From positions 1 to 12,771 of the forward strand of contig CAKUFB010000054.1 of assembly GCA_934647145.1 (NCBI GenBank): 12,771 nt of DNA, in the 5' to 3' direction. How positions within the stretch are numbered: position 1 is the stretch's first letter; each line of letters starts with the position of its first letter. Made by a program: the position numbers and the translations under genes. The DNA is from an uncultured Clostridia bacterium. GTDB lineage: Bacteria > Bacillota > Clostridia > Christensenellales > Aristaeellaceae. Positions 1-6,648 of this stretch are shown piece by piece. The notes beneath the pieces are model-generated. The model was not told the DNA's origin and made no database searches. It saw only the letters and a list, made by a program, of their open reading frames with translations.

Positions 1-77
1 TACACGCCGCTGGGCGCGATTGAAAGTTCGAGAGGGTTGCGACCCTCTCGAGCTCTCCGGGGTTTTTCGACAGTCTG
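1..77 (+). repeat. Interspersed palindromic repeat, copy 1 (long form)
   Basis: It contains a perfect 9-bp hairpin (29-37 with 42-50, loop TGCG), followed by the tail AGCTCTCCGGGG and then TTTTTCGACAGTCTG. The whole segment matches, in reverse orientation, 12591-12668 with only a few differences. Shorter relatives sharing CCTCTCGAGCTCTCCCG lie at 6267-6318 and 12427-12476. Similarity runs right up to base 1, so the element may continue outside the window. The T-run after the hairpin would allow terminator activity on the plus strand for an unseen gene to the left. Confidence 0.8.
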
Positions 78-78
78 C

Positions 79-107
79 CCCTACCGGCTTCATTGAAGCC
101 GGTAGGG
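79..107. terminator. 13-bp perfect hairpin, possible terminator
   Basis: Arms 79-91 and 95-107 (CCCTACCGGCTTC and its complement) are perfectly paired around a 3-nt loop. On the plus strand the hairpin is followed only by TTTCG, and on the minus strand by no T-run. Intrinsic termination is therefore plausible but weak. It lies downstream of the minus-strand lysis cassette. Confidence 0.4.
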
Positions 108-146
108 TTTCGTCGCGGACGGACGCGCTGCGCCCGGGACAGACGC

Positions 147-176
147 AGCCGCCCGTGCGCAATCGAACGGGCGGCT
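147..176 (-). terminator. Stem-loop just after the lysis cassette
   Basis: Arms 147-156 (AGCCGCCCGT) and 167-176 pair over 10 bp with a 10-nt loop. The structure begins 10 nt beyond the stop of the 54-residue gene on the minus strand. There is no T-tract, so it may stabilise the transcript 3' end rather than terminate by itself. Confidence 0.45.
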
Positions 177-185
177 GAAGGGACG

Positions 186-350
186 TTACTTTTCCGGCGC
201 GAACGGCTTGGGCTGCTGTCGGGTCGGATAGAGCTCCTCATAGGCCTCCTCCTGCTGCGCGTCCTCGGGCAGCGCGGGCATGAGGCCGGTGCAGTCGGTC
301 GCGGAAGAGGTGGTTACGCACTGCGTCTTCTGACTGTCTTTTTCAGGCAT
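186..350 (-). CDS. 54-residue small protein at the end of the lysis cassette, function unknown
   Basis: This short reading frame starts at ATG 350, with AAAGGAG 9 nt upstream, and ends in TAA at 186-188. It encodes a soluble, acidic, low-complexity peptide with two cysteines (C11 and C20). It has a central DCTGLMPALP stretch (residues 19-28), a glutamate-rich segment (29-39), the motif YEELYP (37-42) and a Pro/Lys-rich tail. There is no membrane segment and no signal peptide. It lies 46 nt after the holin-like gene in the same direction and is probably cotranscribed with it. I do not recognise a family with certainty. The good ribosome binding site, codon usage like its neighbours and position support a real gene. 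A regulator or accessory of the lysis proteins is possible, but that is inferred from context only. Confidence 0.65.
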   Translation of the reverse strand: MPEKDSQKTQCVTTSSATDCTGLMPALPEDAQQEEAYEELYPTRQQPKPFAPEK

Positions 351-396
351 GGTCGTCATCTCCTTTGCGGGATATTCTGCCCATGCGGCGCTCCGG

Positions 397-627
397 CTAT
401 TCGTCCGGCTCGTCCTGCGAGCTTTCCGGCAGCGCGCCCGCGTCCACCAGTCCTTCGCCGATGATATACGCCACGACCGCCGCTCCGGCCATGATGAGCG
501 CGGTCACCTGCGACGCGACCGCCTCGCTCGCACCGAAGGCCAGCATGAGCGGCCCGATAAAGCCTGCCATCGCCATCCAGAACTTGCGGCTGGTCAACTT
601 GCGTTTCCAGTTGATTTTCTGCTCCAT
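397..627 (-). CDS. Phage-type holin-like small membrane protein
   Basis: A 76-residue protein whose start at 627 is chosen because GGGAGG lies 9 nt upstream; the longer frame to 648 lacks this and overlaps the previous gene. The basic N-terminus (KINWKRKLTSRKFW, 4-17) precedes two predicted membrane helices (about 17-32 and 40-57). A short acidic tail (ESSQDEPDE) follows. This layout and the NWKRKLTSRKFW opening resemble small holins of clostridial prophages, which permeabilise the membrane so that endolysin reaches peptidoglycan. The start is 4 nt after the stop of the coiled-coil membrane protein gene, so the two are tightly coupled. Family assignment is from pattern memory. A non-lytic small membrane protein cannot be excluded. 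Confidence 0.75.
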   Translation of the reverse strand: MEQKINWKRKLTSRKFWMAMAGFIGPLMLAFGASEAVASQVTALIMAGAAVVAYIIGEGLVDAGALPESSQDEPDE

Positions 628-631
628 TGCG

Positions 632-925
632 TCATTCCTCCCGATCAAGCTCGTCGATGCGCCTGTGCGCGTTTTTGCAGCTTTCCTCGCACCTGACCAT
701 GCGCGTGGTCAGGTCGGCGATCTGGTTTCCATGGGTGCGGATTTCTACGCGCATGTCCTCGATGCCGCGGTTGGCGCTGTCCAGCTTGCCCTCGATGCGC
801 GCCAGGCTCATTGCGTCGTCGCGCAGCTGCCTGTTGTCGTCGCGGCGGCTGTTCTTGAAGGCAAAGAAGATGCCCAGCGCGCACCCCAGCGCCGAGAGCG
901 CCGAGACCGCCAGCTCCCAGCTCAT
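632..925 (-). CDS. Small membrane-anchored coiled-coil protein of a phage lysis module
   Basis: A 97-residue protein with a single N-terminal membrane helix (about residues 5-23, ELAVSALSALGCALGIFFAF). A long charged heptad-like region follows (about 38-95) with repeated hydrophobic positions, ending AHRRIDELDREE. It has no signal cleavage site. The start ATG at 925 overlaps the endolysin stop in an ATGA arrangement, so translation is coupled. Proteins of this shape (one helix plus coiled coil ending in a K/R-R-L/I-D motif) sit between endolysin and holin in many Firmicutes prophages. They are often annotated as haemolysin XhlA-like or holin-associated. The role in lysis, as antiholin or as spacer, is inferred. 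Confidence 0.7.
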   Translation of the reverse strand: MSWELAVSALSALGCALGIFFAFKNSRRDDNRQLRDDAMSLARIEGKLDSANRGIEDMRVEIRTHGNQIADLTTRMVRCEESCKNAHRRIDELDREE

Positions 926-1914
926 ACCCGCCTGGCCCCCTTTGAGGAGATCCAGCCCATGTCCTCGCCGTAGCGCACGCCGATCCAGTTTTCGTTCTGC
1001 AGGCCGCTGGAGGGATACATGTCGCCGGTTCTGACCACGCCCAGCTTCGCGCCGGACACGCTGGGCTGCGCGCGCACGTACCAGCGCCCGTTGTCCACCC
1101 GCACCATTCCGTAATCCGCCTGATGCGGCGCGGAAACCGGCTCGCTCCCTTCCGCCAGGTCGCCGTCGAGCGCGGCGCGCGTTTTGCCGCCCACGCGGCC
1201 GTCCTGCGCAAGCCCCTTGTCGGCCTGATAGGCTCTGACCGCCCGCTCGGTCGCCTCGCCAAACTCGCCGTCCGCGCCCCACCTTCCGCAGGAATAGCCC
1301 AGCGCGATCAGGTCATTCTGCAGGCCGGACACGTCGCTGCCGGTCATGCCTCGCGCCAGCATGCGGGGCCGCGCCTCCTCCCCGGGCTCCGCCGGGCCAT
1401 AGTCGAAATACTGCGTCATCAGGCCCCACAGGTTCCAGCTGTTGCTCAGCAGGCGGGTCTTCACCACGCCGTACATCACGCCCTTGGCCTCGATTACCCA
1501 CCAGTCGCCCTCCGGCCTGCCCTCCTCGACCGGCCGGTACAGAAAGCCCACGTGGTGCACATAGCTGCTTCGCTTGAACACCGCCGCGCCGGGCACGCGC
1601 CGCTCGGCGGGAATCATGCCCTCGCCCCTGACGGCGCACCAGCTCGCGTAGTTGTTGCGCGCGCGCACGTCGATTTTTCGCCCCAGCTTCTCGGTCAGGT
1701 ATCCGTCCGCCAGCCCCTGACAGTCGAACACCCGGGGCGCGTGCTCTCTCCAGTAATTCGCCTTGTCCAGCTGCTCGCCGGTGTACTGCCCGGAAAAGTA
1801 CCACTCGGACAGCTTCTTCGGATTCTGGCCGATTGAGGCCATGATATACCCGCATCCGTCCTCCTGCTGCCGGGCGCACCACTCGGCAAACGCCGCCGCA
1901 CTGAGTTTTTCCAT
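922..1914 (-). CDS. Endolysin: NlpC/P60-like amidase/peptidase with PG-binding and SH3 domains
   Basis: A 330-residue protein; start 1914 is preferred over 1932 because GAGGAGG lies 8 nt before it. The N-terminal domain (about 1-165) carries an NlpC/P60-type DCQGLAD motif with candidate nucleophile C65. It also has HHVGF with candidate H121 and the following VIEAKG strand around E142. A PG_binding_1-type repeat covers about 185-249 (GMTGSDVSGLQNDL through DGRVGGKTRAAL). An SH3-like domain covers about 267-325 (YVRAQPSVSGAKLGVV through GWISS). This is a typical modular peptidoglycan hydrolase that would act in the wall after holin opens the membrane. There is no signal peptide, as expected for holin-dependent export. 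It is the first gene of the lysis cassette and overlaps the next gene by 4 nt. Confidence 0.88.
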   Translation of the reverse strand: MEKLSAAAFAEWCARQQEDGCGYIMASIGQNPKKLSEWYFSGQYTGEQLDKANYWREHAPRVFDCQGLADGYLTEKLGRKIDVRARNNYASWCAVRGEGMIPAERRVPGAAVFKRSSYVHHVGFLYRPVEEGRPEGDWWVIEAKGVMYGVVKTRLLSNSWNLWGLMTQYFDYGPAEPGEEARPRMLARGMTGSDVSGLQNDLIALGYSCGRWGADGEFGEATERAVRAYQADKGLAQDGRVGGKTRAALDGDLAEGSEPVSAPHQADYGMVRVDNGRWYVRAQPSVSGAKLGVVRTGDMYPSSGLQNENWIGVRYGEDMGWISSKGARRV

Positions 1915-2048
1915 TTTCCAGCCTCCTCGCATGCATGATCGCGTGAATGCTCCGCGTCATGACGATCATAGGACGTCCCATGCGAACGGAAGCGACGTCT
2001 TCGCTTCAGGCCATCGTATGCGGCGGCGGGAGAAGGGGTGCGCGGGGG

Positions 2049-2084
2049 AAAAGAAAGGGCCGGAGGAAATGCTTCCTTCGACCC
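2049..2084 (-). terminator. Intrinsic terminator of the lipid operon
   Basis: On the minus strand, arms 2084-2073 (GGGTCGAAGGAA) and 2068-2057 pair over 12 positions with one A-C mismatch and one wobble, around a GCAT loop. The T-rich tract TTTCTTTT follows immediately. It lies about 28 nt past the PAP2 stop codon and separates this operon from the lysis cassette. Confidence 0.8.
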
Positions 2085-2111
2085 TGCGGAGATTTGGACG
2101 TGCGCAACGCC

Positions 2112-2765
2112 TTACGCGCGGCGAAAAATGCGGGTATGGTAGACGATCAGGTAGGCCGCCGCCGACAGCGCCAGAGCCGCGAACACGTCGATGATCGAGT
2201 GCTGCTTGAGAAAGACGGTGGAGGCGCAGATGAGGACGCAGGCGGCGATCCAGTAGATTCGCCAGCCGGCTGTCCGCATGTGCTTGTCGTGCAGGCCCGC
2301 GAACATCGTGCCCATGCTGCCGATGACGTGGACGGAGGGGCAGACGTTGGTGTTGGTGTCGAAGGCGTAGAGCATGCCCACGATGCGCGAGCACAGGTTG
2401 TCCCGCGGGAAGATGGCGGGGCGCAGGTTCTGGCAGGAGGGGTAGATTACGTAGATCAGCAGCGTGACCGAGTAGGTCAGCACGACGAACCAGCCGTTGA
2501 GCCGGAAGCCCTCCCGGTCGGTCAGCAGCAGATAGAGTATCATGCCGATCTGATAGATGAACCAGAAGTAGTAAACCGGCACGAAGTATTCGCAGAACGG
2601 GATCTTCGCGTCCAGCGCGCACTCGATGGGGTGAAATTTCAGCGGCACAAAGCGCTCCAGCAGCAGAAAGCACAGCCCGTAGAAGGGCCAGAACAGCAGC
2701 AGCTTCAGGTGGGAAAACTCCGGGGTGTTCAGCCTGCTGAGCCTGAAGGGACGATAGTCAATCAC
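2112..2765 (-). CDS. PAP2-family integral membrane phosphatase
   Basis: The start is taken as GTG 2765 (217 residues) because AAAGAGG lies 8 nt before it; an upstream GTG at 2798 has no binding site and overlaps the preceding gene. About six hydrophobic helices are visible (near 21-38, 62-82, 91-108, 145-158, 168-184 and 194-209). Two PAP2 active-site motifs are present: PSVH (143-146, H146) and the third motif with H189 and D193 in KQHSIIDV. The first motif (KxxxxxxRP) is reduced to NLRPAIFP (113-120). The family removes phosphate from lipid phosphates such as phosphatidate or prenyl pyrophosphates, or transfers head groups. The upstream glycosyltransferase and acyltransferase point to a glycolipid pathway. 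The substrate is not deducible. Confidence 0.85.
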   Translation of the reverse strand: MIDYRPFRLSRLNTPEFSHLKLLLFWPFYGLCFLLLERFVPLKFHPIECALDAKIPFCEYFVPVYYFWFIYQIGMILYLLLTDREGFRLNGWFVVLTYSVTLLIYVIYPSCQNLRPAIFPRDNLCSRIVGMLYAFDTNTNVCPSVHVIGSMGTMFAGLHDKHMRTAGWRIYWIAACVLICASTVFLKQHSIIDVFAALALSAAAYLIVYHTRIFRRA

Positions 2766-2779
2766 AATATACGCCTCTT

Positions 2780-3877
2780 TTACGCGCCGGTTGGGCACAT
2801 GATATACTGATAGGCCGTTTCCACCGCGCAGGAAGAGAAATCCCGCTCCATCGCGCGGCGCATACCATCGGCCTTTTCAGGGTGGTTGAGCAGATCGAGC
2901 GCGCGCTCGGCCAGTCCCTCGACGGTGTCGGCGGTGGTGACGTAGCCGTGGCTCAGGAAGAACTCCAGGTTGCGCGTCTCGCACCCGGGCACCGCGTCGA
3001 TGGCCACCATGGGCAGGCGCCTGACCATGGCCTCGGTGCTGCTCAGGCCGCCCGGCTTGGACAGAAACACGTCGGAGGCGTCCATCAGGCGGCGCATGTC
3101 GTTCGTATAGCCCAGAATCCGGATGTGATCGGGCAGGTTTTTTTCCTGCAGCGCGGCGTACAGCTTTTTGTTGCTGCCGCACACGGCGATCAGGCGGGCG
3201 TTTCCGCCCAGCCGCCCGGCGAGCGTGTCCACCAGCTCCTCGATCGGCCCGCAGCCCATACTGCCGCACATGAGCAGCAGCAGCCGGGCGTCCGGGTCAA
3301 TGTTCAGCGCGCGGCGCGCGCCCTCGCGGTCCTTGGGGGCGTAGTAGGCCTCCAGAATCGGTATGCCGCTCTCCACCATCTTTTCGGCGCTCAGGCCGCA
3401 GGCGACGAACTCGGCCTTCGTCCCCCGGGGGATGAAGTACGCGTCCATATCGGTCTCGTTGACGCTGGGGCTGCAGGTGTAGTCGGTCGCGAAAAAGTAC
3501 TGGGGAATCTCCAGGCCGAAGCTGCGGCGCGCCTTGGTCAGCATCAGCGCGGGGAAGGCGTGTACGCACAAAGCCGCGTCGTATCCGCCCTCCAGGATAT
3601 ACCGGGTCAGCGCGCCGGCGGCCTTTTCAATGCCCTTGATCATCAGCTGGGAGGTATGCTTTTCCTCCATTCGGTAGCCCGCTCCGAACAGCAGCGGCAG
3701 CTTGCGGTAGATAAACACATGCCCCTTGCTGATCAGGGCCGCCAGCGCGCGGGGATAAAACCTGAGCGCGTTGAGCATCTCGCACTGTGCGCCCCGGCGG
3801 GAAAAATAGTCCGCCAGCGCGCGCCCGGCGGAGTTGTGACCCTCTCCGGTGTCGCAGGATAGTATGAGTACCTTCAT
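2780..3877 (-). CDS. MGDG synthase/UgtP-like processive glycolipid glycosyltransferase
   Basis: A 365-residue two-domain GT-B enzyme of the GT28 class. The N-terminal MGDG-synthase-type domain opens with the acceptor-site signature GEGHN (11-15) and contains FATDYTCSPSV (129-139). The C-terminal nucleotide-sugar half contains CGSMGCG (204-210), CGSNKKL (233-239), SKPGGLSSTEA (273-283) and PGCETRN (297-303). These match the family that adds hexose from UDP-sugar to diacylglycerol or a similar lipid at the inner membrane face. Its length is close to that of B. subtilis UgtP. Its ATG overlaps the stop of the acyltransferase gene by 4 nt (ATGA), and its stop is 14 nt before the PAP2 start, so all three are cotranscribed. 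Donor sugar and acceptor are unknown; the neighbouring CrtO-like enzyme suggests the product may be acylated. Confidence 0.9.
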   Translation of the reverse strand: MKVLILSCDTGEGHNSAGRALADYFSRRGAQCEMLNALRFYPRALAALISKGHVFIYRKLPLLFGAGYRMEEKHTSQLMIKGIEKAAGALTRYILEGGYDAALCVHAFPALMLTKARRSFGLEIPQYFFATDYTCSPSVNETDMDAYFIPRGTKAEFVACGLSAEKMVESGIPILEAYYAPKDREGARRALNIDPDARLLLLMCGSMGCGPIEELVDTLAGRLGGNARLIAVCGSNKKLYAALQEKNLPDHIRILGYTNDMRRLMDASDVFLSKPGGLSSTEAMVRRLPMVAIDAVPGCETRNLEFFLSHGYVTTADTVEGLAERALDLLNHPEKADGMRRAMERDFSSCAVETAYQYIMCPTGA

Positions 3878-4350
3878 TGTCTGAGCCGTTCCTCTCTGGC
3901 CCGCAGTCGGCTGGCCAGTTTGACCAGCTGGGGCCGGTTATAGCGCTGAATCAGCACGAAGGGGAGATTGAACAGCAGCATCGAGGCCAGCATCATCCAC
4001 ACGCACCACGGCCTGTTGAAGCGCAGAATCAGCGGCGAGGCCAATATCAGCGTCCAGTGGGTAAACTCCGCCACGCAGGTTTCCTGCACCAGGCGGTCGA
4101 CCTGATCGGCCGTGGGCAGCGCACCCAGCCGCTTGGACACCATGTGCGGATTGATGCGGCTCATGTCCGGCACGACGTCCTTCCACTTTTGAATGCCGAT
4201 TTTCCGATAGATTTTGCCCTCCTGCTCCCAGGCATAGGCCCTGTACGGGAAGCGGTCCGCGTGAAACCAGCGGCGCGGCAGTGCGTTGCCCAGCGGGTTG
4301 ACGAAAATGCCCACCAGCATGAGCGTGATGGCGCACCAGACAAAGCGCAT
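3874..4350 (-). CDS. CrtO-like glycosyl acyltransferase (glycosyl-4,4'-diaponeurosporenoate acyltransferase family)
   Basis: A 158-residue membrane protein; start 4350 is supported by GAGGAGG 9 nt upstream, whereas an upstream in-frame ATG at 4428 lies before the promoter. It has an N-terminal helix (3-21) and a conserved central block KIYRKIGIQKWKDVVPD (46-62). ETCVAEFTHW (90-99) follows, then two further helices (about 98-112 and 115-134), and a basic tail beginning IQRYNRP. The WKD-P and E-x8-W blocks are what I associate with CrtO, the staphyloxanthin terminal acyltransferase family. No carotenoid genes are present, so the substrate here is more likely the glycolipid made by the next gene. 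That step is inferred. It is the first gene of the operon, with a promoter at 4408-4436. Confidence 0.78.
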   Translation of the reverse strand: MRFVWCAITLMLVGIFVNPLGNALPRRWFHADRFPYRAYAWEQEGKIYRKIGIQKWKDVVPDMSRINPHMVSKRLGALPTADQVDRLVQETCVAEFTHWTLILASPLILRFNRPWCVWMMLASMLLFNLPFVLIQRYNRPQLVKLASRLRAREERLRQ

Positions 4351-4407
4351 GATCGTTCCTCCTCTTCTCTTCAGGCCGCGCGCGCGAGGCGTACGCAGGC
4401 CAACTCT

Positions 4408-4436
4408 ATTGTACCAGAGAAAAAACAAAATTTCTA
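4408..4436 (-). promoter_or_regulatory. Promoter of the lipid operon
   Basis: On the minus strand, TAGAAA (4436-4431) is separated by 17 nt from TACAAT (4413-4408). An upstream TGG makes an extended -10. It lies about 58 nt before the acyltransferase start and is back-to-back with the two-component promoter in a 200-nt AT-richer gap. Confidence 0.6.
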
Positions 4437-4481
4437 CATCTACAGTTCAACAAATCCTCAACTCATCGAATTTTCATGTGA

Positions 4482-4510
4482 TTTACTCCCGGCGTGAAAT
4501 GTGCTATAAT
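4482..4510 (+). promoter_or_regulatory. Promoter of the two-component operon
   Basis: TTTACT (4482-4487), a 17-nt spacer and a consensus TATAAT (4505-4510) preceded by TG one base upstream (extended -10). The start codon at 4552 follows after a short leader with GGCGGAGG. Confidence 0.75.
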
Positions 4511-4551
4511 CTATGCGGAAACGATACGCCCGCGGGGCGGAGGAAAACGCC

Positions 4552-5226
4552 ATGTTCAAAATACTGGTCGCCGAGGACGACAACAGCGCCCGCAGACTGC
4601 TGTGCGAGGTGCTCTCCGGCTACGGCTACGAGACCATCCCGGCGGTGGACGGCGCGCAGGCGCTGGAGCTTTTGCAGGCGCACCACGCCGACCTGATCGT
4701 GCTGGACGTGATGATGCCGCGCATGGACGGGCTGCAGCTGACGCGCCGGCTGCGCGAGGAGGGGCATACCACGCCCATTTTGATGCTGACCGCCCGCGAA
4801 ACCACGCAGGACAAGTGCCGCGGTTTTTTGAGCGGGGCGGACGACTACGTGGTCAAGCCGGTGGATGAGGAGGAGCTGGCGCTGCGCATCGCGGCGCTTT
4901 TGAGGCGCTCGCAGATCGCCAGCGAGCGGAAGATCGTCGTGGGCGACGTGACGCTGAGCTATGACGCGCAGTCGGTCACGCGCGGCGAGGAGTCGGTCGA
5001 GCTGCCCAAAAAGGAGTTCCTGCTGCTCTTCAAGCTGCTCTCCTCGCCCGGCAAGATCTTCACCAAGCGCCAGCTGATGCAGGAAATCTGGGAGGACAGC
5101 AGCGGCGCGGACGAGCACACGATCGAGGTACACGTGGGCAGGCTGCGCGAGCGGCTCAAGCGGTTCGACGAGTTCGAGATCGTGACCATGCGCGGACTGG
5201 GCTACAAGGCGGTGAAAAAGGCTTGA
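4552..5226 (+). CDS. OmpR/PhoB-type response regulator
   Basis: A 224-residue regulator starting at ATG 4552, with GGAGG 8 nt upstream. The receiver domain (1-118) has the acidic pocket E8/D9/D10, phosphoacceptor D52 in LIVLDVMMPRMDG, switch T80 and K102 in the VKP motif. The winged-helix domain (about 125-221) includes KKEFLLLFKLLSSPGKIFT, the recognition segment DEHTIEVHVGRLRERL, and the closing MRGLGYKA. It would be phosphorylated by the kinase encoded directly after it (the TTG start overlaps its TGA) and bind promoter DNA. Target genes are unknown. The divergent envelope-lipid operon, sharing the same control region, is a natural candidate. Confidence 0.95.
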   Translation: MFKILVAEDDNSARRLLCEVLSGYGYETIPAVDGAQALELLQAHHADLIVLDVMMPRMDGLQLTRRLREEGHTTPILMLTARETTQDKCRGFLSGADDYVVKPVDEEELALRIAALLRRSQIASERKIVVGDVTLSYDAQSVTRGEESVELPKKEFLLLFKLLSSPGKIFTKRQLMQEIWEDSSGADEHTIEVHVGRLRERLKRFDEFEIVTMRGLGYKAVKKA

Positions 5227-6341
5227 AGCGGCAAAAGAAGTCCGGCAGCCGGCTGAGCTCGTCGATCTGGCGGCTGAACATGGTGCTCAACACCCTGTCG
5301 GTGATCATCGCGGTGGGTCTGGTGATGCTGCTGGACGACACGAACGTGCTGCCCGGCGTGGTGGTGTCGCTTTTCGTGCGCCTGCTGGTGGGCGCGGCGA
5401 TCATCTTCATCGCCACCTGGACGTCCCACGCGCTGATCAACCGGCTGTGCGCCTCGCTGCGCAGCCTGAGCGCCGGCACGAAGGAAATCGAAAAGGGAAA
5501 TTACAAGGTGCAGGTCGAAAACAAAGACCCCAACTCCGAGGTGGGCATGCTCATCACCAACTTCAACCACATGGCGCATGAGCTGGACAACACCGAGATG
5601 TTCCGCAAGGACTTCATCAACAACTTCTCCCACGAGTTCAAGACGCCCATCACCTCGATCGCGGGCTTCGCGGCGAGGCTTCAGCGCCCGGACGTGCCCG
5701 AGGAAAAAAAGCGCGAGTACGTGGACGTGATCGTACAGGAATCCCGCCGCCTGAGCGCGCTGTCCAGCAACATCCTGCTGCTGTCGCACTACGAAAACCA
5801 GGACGCGGTGACCGGGCGCGAGGACTACTCGCTCGACGAGCAGCTGCGGCTGTGCGTGCTGGCCATGCAGGACGCGTGGTCGGCGAAGAACCTCGAGATC
5901 GAGGCCGACCTTCAGCCGCTGACCATCCACGCCAACGCCGACATGCTGGCTCAGGTCTGGAGCAACCTGCTCTCCAACGCCGTCAAGTTCACCCCCGAGA
6001 GCGGCAGGCTCACCCTGCGCTGCTTCCGCGAGGCGAGCCGCACCGTCGTGGTCGTCTCCGACACCGGCGTGGGCATGACCGAAGAAACCCTGCGCCACAT
6101 CTTCGACCGGTTCTATCAGGGCGATCCCTCCCACAAGCTGGCCGGCAACGGGCTGGGCCTGCCCATCGTCAGGCGCATCGTCGAGCTGTGCGGCGGCGAA
6201 ATTCAGGTGACAAGTCAGCTCGGCCGGGGCACGCAGTTCCGCGTCTCCCTGCCGGGGGAACGATCAAGAGGCCGCCTTTTTGAAAAAGGCGCCTCTCGAG
6301 CTCTCCCGGAAAACACTTGCGAGACAGCGAAACAGCAATAA
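5223..6341 (+). CDS. HAMP sensor histidine kinase
   Basis: Up to 372 residues. The TTG start at 5223 overlaps the regulator stop and keeps the basic N-terminus (KRQKKSGSR) ahead of the first helix. The next ATG (5280) would truncate it. Two membrane helices (about 19-37 and 44-66) flank a very short external loop, so the ligand may be sensed in or near the membrane. A HAMP region (about 68-120) is followed by the dimerisation domain with phosphorylated H137 in NNFSHEFKTPITS. The ATPase domain has N252 (NLLSNAVKF), DTGVG (280-284) and GNGLGL (308-313). The kinase fold ends near residue 345 (FRVSLPG). Residues from about 349 to 372 are encoded by an interspersed palindromic repeat and are probably not functional. 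Confidence 0.93.
   Translation: MKRQKKSGSRLSSSIWRLNMVLNTLSVIIAVGLVMLLDDTNVLPGVVVSLFVRLLVGAAIIFIATWTSHALINRLCASLRSLSAGTKEIEKGNYKVQVENKDPNSEVGMLITNFNHMAHELDNTEMFRKDFINNFSHEFKTPITSIAGFAARLQRPDVPEEKKREYVDVIVQESRRLSALSSNILLLSHYENQDAVTGREDYSLDEQLRLCVLAMQDAWSAKNLEIEADLQPLTIHANADMLAQVWSNLLSNAVKFTPESGRLTLRCFREASRTVVVVSDTGVGMTEETLRHIFDRFYQGDPSHKLAGNGLGLPIVRRIVELCGGEIQVTSQLGRGTQFRVSLPGERSRGRLFEKGASRALPENTCETAKQQ
6267..6318 (+). repeat. Interspersed palindromic repeat, copy 2, overlapping the kinase 3' end
   Basis: The outer stem AGAGG/CCTCT (6267-6271 with 6292-6296) is separated by a bulged C from an inner stem (6273-6280 with 6284-6291) capped by TGA. The tail CGAGCTCTCCCGGAAAACACT follows. Copy at 12427-12476 has the same architecture: bulged C, TGA loop and tail. 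The hairpin may also serve as the 3' end structure of the two-component operon. Confidence 0.75.
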
Positions 6342-6466
6342 GCAGGCCGTCCGTTCGCCCGAGGTGCTGAAAAAACGGGCGGTTTGATTGGGTACCGCGA
6401 AAACGAACCCCTCGCCCGCGTCGGCAATGCCGACAGGAGTTTTCCGGAGAATTCCGGAAAATCGCA

Positions 6467-6501
6467 GAATTCGGGAACTTCAATCTATGGTTCCCGAATT
6501 C
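6467..6501 (+). repeat. Constant-loop hairpin element, copy C
   Basis: Arms GAATTCGGGAAC (6467-6478) and its exact complement (6490-6501) enclose the 11-nt loop TTCAATCTATG. Elements at 10145-10179 and 10330-10364, read on the minus strand, have the same 12-bp stem length and nearly the same loop but different stems. A CCGGCRGCAG motif follows the hairpin within about 20 nt in all three. Confidence 0.85.
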
Positions 6502-6510
6502 GTCGCCAGA

Positions 6511-6648
6511 ACCGGCGGCAGCGAGTGGCTGTCGGCTCTGCCGACCGGCAGCAAGTGGCTGTCGGCCTTGCCGACCGGCAGCAAGTGGCTGTCGGCCTTG
6601 CCGACCAGCAGCAAGTGGCTGTCGGCCCTGCCGACCGGCAGCAAGTGC
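6511..6648 (+). repeat. Tandem array of four 30-bp units
   Basis: Units at 6529-6558, 6559-6588, 6589-6618 and 6619-6648 are preceded by a diverged partial unit (6511-6528). Each contains the palindrome GTCGGCNNTGCCGAC followed by a segment like CGGCAGCAAGTGG. Unit variation is confined mostly to the two loop bases and one G/A change in unit 3. The units are adjacent without spacers, so this is not a CRISPR array. Confidence 0.9.

Noticed and set aside
1933..2048. Promoter for the lysis cassette
   Set aside because: TATGAT- and TACGAT-like -10 candidates exist on the minus strand, but none has an acceptable -35 at 16-18 nt, so none is annotated.
2765..2798. Upstream GTG start for the PAP2 gene at 2798
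   Set aside because: There is no ribosome binding site ahead of it and it overlaps the previous gene; GTG 2765 has AAAGAGG at proper spacing.
5202..6134. 310-codon minus-strand frame opposite the kinase
   Set aside because: A low-complexity shadow; the kinase frame has all catalytic boxes.
6511..6648. CRISPR-like array
   Set aside because: The units are contiguous and there are no unique spacers, so this is a tandem repeat.
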